Of a stretch of DNA of 6,056 nt, positions 1 through 4,502 are shown one piece after another. A program made the position numbers and the translations under genes. This stretch comes from Prolixibacteraceae bacterium (GTDB lineage Bacteria > Bacteroidota > Bacteroidia > Bacteroidales > Prolixibacteraceae): NCBI GenBank assembly GCA_016788685.1, contig JAEUSS010000409.1:1-6056 (forward strand). Reading direction: 5' to 3'. The notes under the pieces were generated by a model that saw only the letters and a list, made by a program, of their open reading frames with translations, was not told where the DNA came from and searched no databases. Every line of letters starts with the position of its first letter. The stretch's first letter is position 1.

Positions 1-821
1 TCGCCATCCAGCTCAGTTACCCAGTCGATGCTGTATTGATCAAACAAAGCCAAATCTCCGGTTTCGTAATACTTCACCAAATGGGCAATACATTTTCGCT
101 GAAGTTCATTTTCGGCGTATTCAGCGGCTTTATTCAGCCAAAAAACGATCGGTTTTATTGCCTCGCCGTATTTCCCGCCGGCTTTCCACACCACTTCGCG
201 CAATTGACCATTGTCCCTGACCAAAGTCGAATTCAGGCCAAACGAAACGGGTTGCTTCCCTCCGGAAGATTTTAAGCCTGCATAAAAAGTTTCGGCCTCC
301 TCCTGCCTGATATCCTGGTAGTAATTGTTGGATGACGACTGCAACAGATCTTTATCGGATTCGAGATTAACACGTTTCCGTTCTTTCTCCGGATTAAAAA
401 TAACCTCACGTATTTCTGAAATCAACGCCTGGTTTTCTCCTGAAGAAAGTTTCAGATGATCCCATTGAGATTGAGCGATCAACTCGTCAAAATAACTTTC
501 GGGGAATCCGGCCGGAATTTTTTCGGTCGAGTAATGATGATGAATTCCGTTCGAGAACCACACTCGTTTCAGGTAAATTTCAAATTGTTTGAATTCCTCG
601 GTTTCACGGTTTCCGCCGAATGTTTTCCAGATCGTTTCCAGAACAGCCCGGACGCTCAGGTTGTAACGGTTGTTCTGATCCCATAAGATATCGCGTCCGC
701 AAAGCGCCGCCTGCGAAAGATAGTAGATATACAGTTTTTTATTCCGGTCAAGCGATTCGAATCCAGGCACTGCGTAGCGCAAAATCTTCAGGTCGGCAAA
801 TTTTTCAGCAAAAACATCCAT
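1..821 (-). CDS. Dipeptidyl peptidase III (peptidase family M49), N-terminal part, cut by window edge
   Basis: Partial gene: 273 residues are visible, against about 650-700 for bacterial family members. DPP III is a zinc metallopeptidase that releases dipeptides from the N-terminus of oligopeptides. I recognise the family by the N-terminal run LKILRYAVPGFESL (residues 11-24), GRDILWDQNNRYNLSVR (42-58), YLKRVWFSNGIHHHY (83-97), NNYYQDIRQEEAETFY (165-180) and SFGLNSTLV (193-201). These match, from memory, the Bacteroides thetaiotaomicron enzyme closely. The zinc motif (HECLGH-type) would lie beyond the left edge, so catalytic competence cannot be judged here. The start is the ATG at 821; an in-frame TAA at 836-834 leaves no room for an upstream signal peptide, so the protein is probably cytosolic. 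It begins 8 bp after the trmH-like stop and likely shares its transcript. No strong Shine-Dalgarno is seen, which is common in this phylum. Confidence 0.93.
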   Translation of the reverse strand, partial: MDVFAEKFADLKILRYAVPGFESLDRNKKLYIYYLSQAALCGRDILWDQNNRYNLSVRAVLETIWKTFGGNRETEEFKQFEIYLKRVWFSNGIHHHYSTEKIPAGFPESYFDELIAQSQWDHLKLSSGENQALISEIREVIFNPEKERKRVNLESDKDLLQSSSNNYYQDIRQEEAETFYAGLKSSGGKQPVSFGLNSTLVRDNGQLREVVWKAGGKYGEAIKPIVFWLNKAAEYAENELQRKCIAHLVKYYETGDLALFDQYSIDWVTELDG

Positions 822-829
822 AACCGTTT

Positions 830-1513
830 CTATTTATGAATTTCGTTAAATTTTTCTTCGAGCAAATCGACCCGCTTGATTGATGTGCGCAACCAACTGA
901 GCAGAATTTGCTGTTTTTCATCATCGGTAAGATGCCAATCGATGTTTGTATGATTTCGAAGCTGGTGAGTCAGGTGATGCAAGGTTACTGCAGCCGAAAC
1001 AGAGACGTTTAAACTTTCGGTAAAGCCAACCATCGGAATCTTCATAAATTCGTCAGCTTCTTTTTTAGCCCATTCGGTCAGCCCGGGTCTTTCGCAGCCA
1101 AAAACAATAGCAGCCTTTCCTTTTTCCAGGTCAAAATTCCCGAGATCAACATCATGTTCATGCGGAGTAGCCACTACAATCCGGTAGCCTTCCTGCTTCA
1201 ATTTTTGTAAAGCCTCCGGAGTATTCATCCCGGTTCGGTTGTATCGGGTTACGGTCACCCAGTTGGAAGCGCCCCGGACGACATCAGGATTAACCTGAAA
1301 AGCATGTTTATTTTCGATTACATGGACATTTTGAATTCCGAAACAATCGGCAGAGCGAACCACGGCGCTTGTATTCTGAGTCTGGTATAAATCTTCGAGC
1401 ACTACAGTCAGGTAATTGGTCCGGAGTGAGAGTATCTTCTTAAATAAAGCAATCCTTTCGGGAGTAATAAATCCGGAAAGAAACTGAATCAATTCGTGGT
1501 TCATCGTATACAT
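830..1513 (-). CDS. trmH: TrmH-type tRNA (guanosine-2'-O-)-methyltransferase (SPOUT family)
   Basis: A 227-residue SAM-dependent RNA ribose methyltransferase of the SpoU/TrmH class; the best-known member methylates G18 in the tRNA D-loop. All three SPOUT motifs are visible. Motif 1 is QNTSAVVRSADCFGI (46-60), with N47 and the catalytic-type R53. Motif 2 is IVFGCERPGL (136-145), with E141. Motif 3 is IPMVGFTESLNVSVSAAV (159-176), with S167, N169 and S171. These form the trefoil knot that binds SAM. The charged C-terminal tail (about 195-227, with SWLRTSIKRVDLLEEKF) resembles the extension of E. coli TrmH (229 aa), so the length also fits. TrmH rather than RlmB or TrmL is preferred because the RNA-binding N-terminal extension of RlmB is absent and TrmL is shorter; exact target specificity is inferred. 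Two starts are possible: ATG at 1513 or ATG at 1504 (MNHEL). The proximity of the promoter-like box at 1525-1532 slightly favours the second. The stop at 830 is followed 8 bp later by the DPP III gene. Confidence 0.9.
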   Translation of the reverse strand: MYTMNHELIQFLSGFITPERIALFKKILSLRTNYLTVVLEDLYQTQNTSAVVRSADCFGIQNVHVIENKHAFQVNPDVVRGASNWVTVTRYNRTGMNTPEALQKLKQEGYRIVVATPHEHDVDLGNFDLEKGKAAIVFGCERPGLTEWAKKEADEFMKIPMVGFTESLNVSVSAAVTLHHLTHQLRNHTNIDWHLTDDEKQQILLSWLRTSIKRVDLLEEKFNEIHK

Positions 1514-1524
1514 TTTTGCGCAGG

Positions 1525-1532
1525 CAAAGATA
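1525..1532 (-). promoter_or_regulatory. Bacteroidetes -7 promoter-like box for trmH-DPP III unit
   Basis: On the minus strand the octamer TATCTTTG fits the phylum's -7 consensus TAnnTTTG exactly. It begins in the last T of the HU terminator's T-tract. No good TTTG-type -33 element is seen about 19 bp upstream; that stretch is the terminator stem itself. Initiation would fall near 1518-1521, giving a leader of only a few bases before ATG 1513, or about 15 before ATG 1504. The call rests on one short box. Confidence 0.4.
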
Positions 1533-1568
1533 AAAAAAAGGGAAGCATATCATTTATGCATCCCTTTT
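1532..1568 (-). terminator. Rho-independent terminator of the HU gene
   Basis: Read on the minus strand, a 13-nt arm (1568-1556, AAAAGGGATGCAT) pairs with 1548-1536 (ATGCTTCCCTTTT) with a single T-T mismatch and a 7-nt loop. It continues directly into a T-tract ending at 1532 (8 T in total, partly in the stem). It lies 22 bp after the HU stop codon and separates HU from the trmH-like gene. Confidence 0.85.
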
Positions 1569-1590
1569 GTAAATTTTTTCAGGACAAATA

Positions 1591-1860
1591 CTAGATGGTA
1601 TCGGCCAATTCAGCACCTGGTTTGAATTTAACAACTTTCTTTTCGCCAATTTCAATGGTCTGGCCTGTCTGTGGGTTTCTGCCGGTTCTTGCGCTGCGCG
1701 AAGCAACTGAAAAAGAGCCAAATCCAATAAGGGCAACACGATCGCCATTTCTCAAGGCATCAGAGGTGGCATCAACAAAAGCGTCTAATGCTTTTTTAGC
1801 ATCGGCTTTAGTCAAATTAGCTTTTTCAGCAATTGCATCGATTAATTGTGCTTTGTTCAT
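1591..1860 (-). CDS. HU-family DNA-binding protein
   Basis: An 89-residue histone-like protein, a full-length match for the HU/IHF family (about 90 aa). As a dimer it bends and compacts DNA in the nucleoid. Seen: the N-terminal helical part MNKAQLIDAIAEKANLTKAD (1-20), the turn GFGSF (46-50), the DNA-binding beta-arm RSARTGRNPQTG (55-66) with the intercalating proline P63, and the C-terminal VKFKPGAEL (77-85). HU is preferred over IHF because the arm and the homodimer-type N-terminus are HU-like and no partner gene is nearby. The start is ATG at 1860; stop TAG at 1593-1591. The gene appears to be a single transcription unit: a terminator follows, and a 255-bp spacer shared with the divergent tRNA gene precedes. 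A possible promoter is noted separately. The gene is usually called hup or hupB, but the paralogue cannot be assigned. Confidence 0.96.
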   Translation of the reverse strand: MNKAQLIDAIAEKANLTKADAKKALDAFVDATSDALRNGDRVALIGFGSFSVASRSARTGRNPQTGQTIEIGEKKVVKFKPGAELADTI

Positions 1861-1929
1861 AAGAAAACTTGTTTAAGGTTAAAAATATCTGAATTAAAAA
1901 ATCATTCAAATGGACGAACTAAAAGGAAC

Positions 1930-1959
1930 CAAAGAAACAGGAAACCTTAATAAAATCAA
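1930..1959 (-). promoter_or_regulatory. Possible promoter of the HU gene
   Basis: On the minus strand TTG (1959-1957) and TTTCTTTG (1937-1930) are 19 bp apart, like the -33 TTG and -7 TAnnTTTG pair of Bacteroidetes sigma-ABfr promoters. The -7 box has one mismatch (T for A at its second base). The leader before ATG 1860 would be about 65 nt. This is the best pair I found in the spacer 1861-2073, which otherwise shows only AT-rich sequence with no gene. Confidence 0.35.
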
Positions 1960-2073
1960 TGCTTTCAAATGGTTAATTTTAATCTGTTACTAAATTCCAA
2001 AATATGAATCAAAAAAACAACCGTTATCTAAAGTTTTTTACAAAAAAATTTCATCATAATTTTTCCGAAATGT

Positions 2074-2104
2074 TTTTGCAGTTTGAAAAATTGTTCTACT
2101 TTTG
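2074..2104 (+). promoter_or_regulatory. Promoter of tRNA-Ser
   Basis: A TTTTG run ending at 2078 serves as a -33 element. TACTTTTG (2097-2104), an exact TAnnTTTG -7 box, follows after an 18-bp gap from TTG. Initiation would fall near 2109-2112, a few bases before the mature tRNA 5' end at 2116, a spacing expected for a stand-alone tRNA gene. Confidence 0.65.
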
Positions 2105-2115
2105 CCACCGCGTTT

Positions 2116-2202
2116 GGAGAGATGGCAGAGTGGTCGAACGCGGCGGTCTTGAAAACCGTTGACCGTGTGAGCGGTCCGGGGGTTCGAATCCCTCTCTCTC
2201 CG
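2116..2202 (+). tRNA. tRNA-Ser (anticodon UGA)
   Basis: An 87-nt serine tRNA folded by eye. Acceptor GGAGAGA (2116-2122) pairs perfectly with TCTCTCC (2195-2201), and G2202 is the discriminator base. The anticodon stem GCGGT/ACCGT (2143-2147 / 2155-2159) closes the 7-base loop CTTGAAA, with anticodon TGA at 2150-2152. A long class II variable arm GACCG-TGTGAG-CGGTC (2161-2176) is the serine hallmark. The T arm has loop TTCGAAT (2183-2189) with a 5-bp stem containing one G-T pair. The tRNA would read UCA and, by wobble or modification, other UCN codons. The 3' CCA is not encoded (next bases CTG), so it must be added after transcription. It has its own promoter and terminator and is transcribed divergently from HU. 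Confidence 0.98.
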
Positions 2203-2210
2203 CTGATCAC

Positions 2211-2249
2211 AAAGGTCTGAATTTCATTGAAATTCAGACCTTTTTTTTT
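2211..2249 (+). terminator. Rho-independent terminator of tRNA-Ser
   Basis: Fifteen perfectly paired bases (2211-2225, AAAGGTCTGAATTTC, with 2229-2243) close a 3-nt loop ATT. The T-run spans 2241-2249 (nine T). It begins 8 bases after the tRNA 3' end. On the opposite strand it lacks a long T-tract, so it is likely one-directional. Confidence 0.92.
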
Positions 2250-2333
2250 ACTTTTCAACTTCAAACACAACAGCCCTCTGATCAACAAACCAGATTAAAA
2301 ACCAGGCAGATAACAAAATCCATGATTAACATT

Positions 2334-2522
2334 CTATCGTAAATTTGAATTAGAAGAAAGCGTTTTCTGCAAGTAGAATTGCATGTACCAGTTATACATT
2401 TCAAATATCTCCAGGATCAAAAAAAGCAGAATCACTGTTCCACCCCCAAAAAAACCCCGATCTAAAACAATTTCACCAAAACCGTATTTCATTTCGGGCT
2501 CTTTATCATACTCCGCCAGCAT
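2334..2522 (-). CDS. Doubtful small ORF with one hydrophobic segment
   Basis: A 62-residue open frame I do not recognise. Residues about 24-39 (FFGGGTVILLFLILEI) are hydrophobic enough for one membrane-spanning helix. The N-terminus is acidic (MLAEYDKEPEM) and the tail is polar, rich in Ser and Asn. The start ATG at 2522 follows TTCAGGG on the minus strand, a weak ribosome-site-like stretch. It lies downstream of the hydrolase gene in the same orientation, 197 bp from that gene's stop. There is no homologue I can name, and AT-rich DNA often yields such hydrophobic chance frames, so it may well not be a gene. It could also be the decayed end of something lost. Confidence 0.2.
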   Translation of the reverse strand: MLAEYDKEPEMKYGFGEIVLDRGFFGGGTVILLFLILEIFEMYNWYMQFYLQKTLSSNSNLR

Positions 2523-2550
2523 CCCTGAACAAGAGTATCAGAGCCGAATT

Positions 2551-2654
2551 GAAAAATGCTGCATATTCTAATTTCCAGGTTGTAATCCCGCACTCCCAGT
2601 AGATTGCAGGAGCAGTTCTTTTCTTCAACTTTTCTCTAAAGAAAAATGCAGCAT
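2551..2654. repeat. Pair of near-identical palindromic 14-mers 90 bp apart
   Basis: GAAAAATGCTGCAT at 2551-2564 recurs as GAAAAATGCAGCAT at 2641-2654, differing only at the central base, which is the symmetry centre. The second copy extends into a perfect 17-bp palindrome about that base (2642-2658). Because each unit is palindromic, the pair is both a direct and an inverted repeat (13-bp inverted match, 2552-2564 with 2646-2658). The role is unknown: operator-like sites, ends of a small dispersed element, or a weak terminator are all possible. Confidence 0.55.
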
Positions 2655-2719
2655 TTTTTAACTCTTTAAGTTGGAATATAACAATCCTGACTATCCCAAG
2701 CTCTCTTCTTCTGACCTGA

Positions 2720-4423
2720 CTATTTCCGGAAAGGTCCGCATTTCAATGCTTCTATCTGATCTTTGCTTAGTGCATTAAACGAAAACAAGCAAACTCCGGC
2801 AGCACCTGACTCCCGTGAGATTTCGATTTGCTCCAACAAGGTTTCCGGAGTATAACCCATATAAGGCCCCAAACCAACAATCGGGCGAATAGCATTTCCT
2901 TCAGCTATTCTCTTCAAACTTTCGGCATCGGCGCTGACAATCTGATTATCGAATGCATACGACATGATGTAAACCGCATCAACCTGCCCATTTTTCACCC
3001 AGGTTCCCCAATCCTGAAATTTATATTTAAGGCTGGCCTCGGGATGAGGAACTACGTCTACAGACAACTGAACACCCGCATATTTCTGATCGAGCAACTC
3101 ATTTACTTTTGTCACGAAACCGGTGATATTATTGGCCCGGTACATATTCCACTGCTCCCATTCTCTTTTATTTTCCGGAGAAATGGTCATAATATCAAAA
3201 TTAAGCTGTCGGCGTACGTTGCTCCTGCAATAATCGCAATAACAAAATCCCTTTTCCCAAGGCTCGCTGAGCGAATAACGAATATAATCCAACTGGACCT
3301 CTTTTATCGCTGAATATCGCCGAAGCAATGTATCAACAGTCTCTAGTAAGAATGCTGAGACCTCAGGGCGTGAGGGGCAGAAATAATGAAACCCAGGTTC
3401 TAACTCAGCTTCAATAGTTCCATGCCTGAACATACCCAACCACTCTGGTTTTTGTTTCACCAGAGGCGATTCAGCCCCTCCGATAAAAAACATTTCGCAC
3501 CATGGAATTACCTGAATTCCGTATTTCCCGCATTCTTCAATCATGATTTGCATAGGATCCCAACCTGCAAACTGGGGGAGCTGGGGCAACAGCGGATGTG
3601 CATTCGGATAAATGGCATAGCCATCGTAAATTGTTTCAGGAAGAATGGCATTAATTCCGGCATCAGCCATTCGTTTAATTGTATTCTTCAACTCATCTTC
3701 ACTCTTATCTGCAAGACGAATCCAGGCTCCTCTAAATTCATTGGCTTGCGGTTCGAACGAACTATAATATAGTTTTAAGATGCGATTATACAGTTGTTTG
3801 GAATATTCAACTGCCTTCTCTGCATTGCCCTGTTTTTTCTGATTCAACATTGAAGCATAGTCAGCTGCCACCATTTTTTCACATTCGGGGAGACTTTGGG
3901 TATCCTTCATCTTCCCAGATTCGATCCGCGCCAGAACTTTCTTATAAAGACTACGAGCCTGCAGCAGAAAAGCATTTTCGGTTAAAGAATAGTAAAGAGA
4001 ATCACCTTTTAATTCCACTTCCATCCCTTCTTTCAAATTACGACTAATCCAATGGCTCGCATTCTCATTCCCCGAAATAACCATCCCACCAGCAGGGATC
4101 TGCGAGTTATTTCCACCCACACTTGTTACACGCCCACTTTCAATAACTGCTTCAGTTCCCCACTCGTTGGTTCCGGTTTGCTGACCGAACGAAGATGTGT
4201 ACACAACTAAATGATCGGGGCCTCTCCCCCCCGGAAAACCAACTTCACCGGGGTTCACCGAAGTTACTTTTTTTGCTCCGGACTCCATGAATACTGCCGG
4301 ATAAAGCTCATCTTCAAGCCAATGTTTTTTGGACTTACATCCACAAAAAAAAGCAAGGGAAGCGATACAAATCAGCAAATATTTTTTTTCAGCAAACTTG
4401 TACCTGTTCGTTTTTCTCAACAT
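2720..4423 (-). CDS. Lipoprotein with family-10-like glycosyl hydrolase domain (GHL10, DUF187/YngK type)
   Basis: A 567-residue predicted envelope hydrolase. The N-terminus has basic residues, then a hydrophobic stretch YLLICIASLAFFCGC (15-29) ending in a lipobox-like Cys29. The following KSKK lacks the acidic residues of the usual Bacteroidetes surface-export signal, so a periplasm-facing location is possible. Residues about 67-140 (DHLVVYTSSFG, TNEWGTEAVIESGRV, IPAGGMVISGN) form a beta-rich domain like those preceding GHL10 domains in related proteins. Residues about 145-220 are helical. The TIM-barrel-like GHL10 domain begins at FRGAWIRL (230-237) and continues with LPETIYDGYAIYP (261-273), VIPWCEMF (305-312), VQLDYIRYS (376-384) and VDAVYIMSYAFD (481-492). 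A cysteine cluster FCYCDYC lies at 393-399. Acidic residues E310 and D379 are candidates for catalysis, by inference only. It follows the SusD-type gene in the same orientation, which suggests that it acts on the glycan that system imports; the substrate is unknown. The start is ATG at 4423, with no clear promoter in the 20 bp after the upstream hairpin. Confidence 0.88.
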   Translation of the reverse strand: MLRKTNRYKFAEKKYLLICIASLAFFCGCKSKKHWLEDELYPAVFMESGAKKVTSVNPGEVGFPGGRGPDHLVVYTSSFGQQTGTNEWGTEAVIESGRVTSVGGNNSQIPAGGMVISGNENASHWISRNLKEGMEVELKGDSLYYSLTENAFLLQARSLYKKVLARIESGKMKDTQSLPECEKMVAADYASMLNQKKQGNAEKAVEYSKQLYNRILKLYYSSFEPQANEFRGAWIRLADKSEDELKNTIKRMADAGINAILPETIYDGYAIYPNAHPLLPQLPQFAGWDPMQIMIEECGKYGIQVIPWCEMFFIGGAESPLVKQKPEWLGMFRHGTIEAELEPGFHYFCPSRPEVSAFLLETVDTLLRRYSAIKEVQLDYIRYSLSEPWEKGFCYCDYCRSNVRRQLNFDIMTISPENKREWEQWNMYRANNITGFVTKVNELLDQKYAGVQLSVDVVPHPEASLKYKFQDWGTWVKNGQVDAVYIMSYAFDNQIVSADAESLKRIAEGNAIRPIVGLGPYMGYTPETLLEQIEISRESGAAGVCLFSFNALSKDQIEALKCGPFRK

Positions 4424-4443
4424 CTTATTATTGTTTTAAAATC

Positions 4444-4485
4444 AAAAAAAAGAGTGCCCGGAGACAAAATACCCCAGGCACTCCT
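4444..4485 (-). terminator. Terminator-like hairpin between susD-like and hydrolase genes
   Basis: On the minus strand GAGTGCCTGGGG (4483-4472) pairs with CTCCGGGCACTC (4463-4452) over 12 positions, two of them G-T. The loop is 8 nt and eight T follow (4451-4444). It starts 17 bp after the SusD-type stop and ends 20 bp before the hydrolase ATG. It may end most transcripts after the susD-like gene while letting some continue. Confidence 0.85.
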
Positions 4486-4502
4486 CTTATTTTGTATATT
4501 TC

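Larger units (their letters stand above)
2250..2719. other. Spacer of about 470 bp between tRNA-Ser terminator and hydrolase gene
   Basis: No convincing gene is present. The spacer holds a doubtful 62-codon ORF (2334-2522, minus), a 78-codon ATG-less open frame (2509-2742, minus), a doubled palindromic 14-mer (2551-2564 and 2641-2654) and a 9-bp direct repeat CCTGACTAT (2686-2694 and 2715-2723). No strong terminator for the leftward-reading hydrolase transcript is visible; the palindrome at 2642-2658 is the only candidate and is weak. Confidence 0.6.

Noticed and set aside
1595..1876. Plus-strand 93-codon frame opposite HU
   Set aside because: It mirrors the conserved HU gene exactly and has no independent support.
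2028..2288. Minus-strand 86-codon frame containing GERGIRTPGPLTRS
   Set aside because: It is the antisense translation of the tRNA-Ser gene, a well-known type of spurious annotation; the peptide matches the complement of the tRNA arms.
2686..2723. 9-bp direct repeat CCTGACTAT as a possible target-site duplication
   Set aside because: The copies are only 29 bp apart with no element between them, and a 9-bp match in AT-rich DNA is easily chance.
2828..3313. Plus-strand 161-codon open frame opposite the hydrolase gene
   Set aside because: It lies wholly antisense to a well-supported gene and has no recognisable domain; it is a shadow frame.
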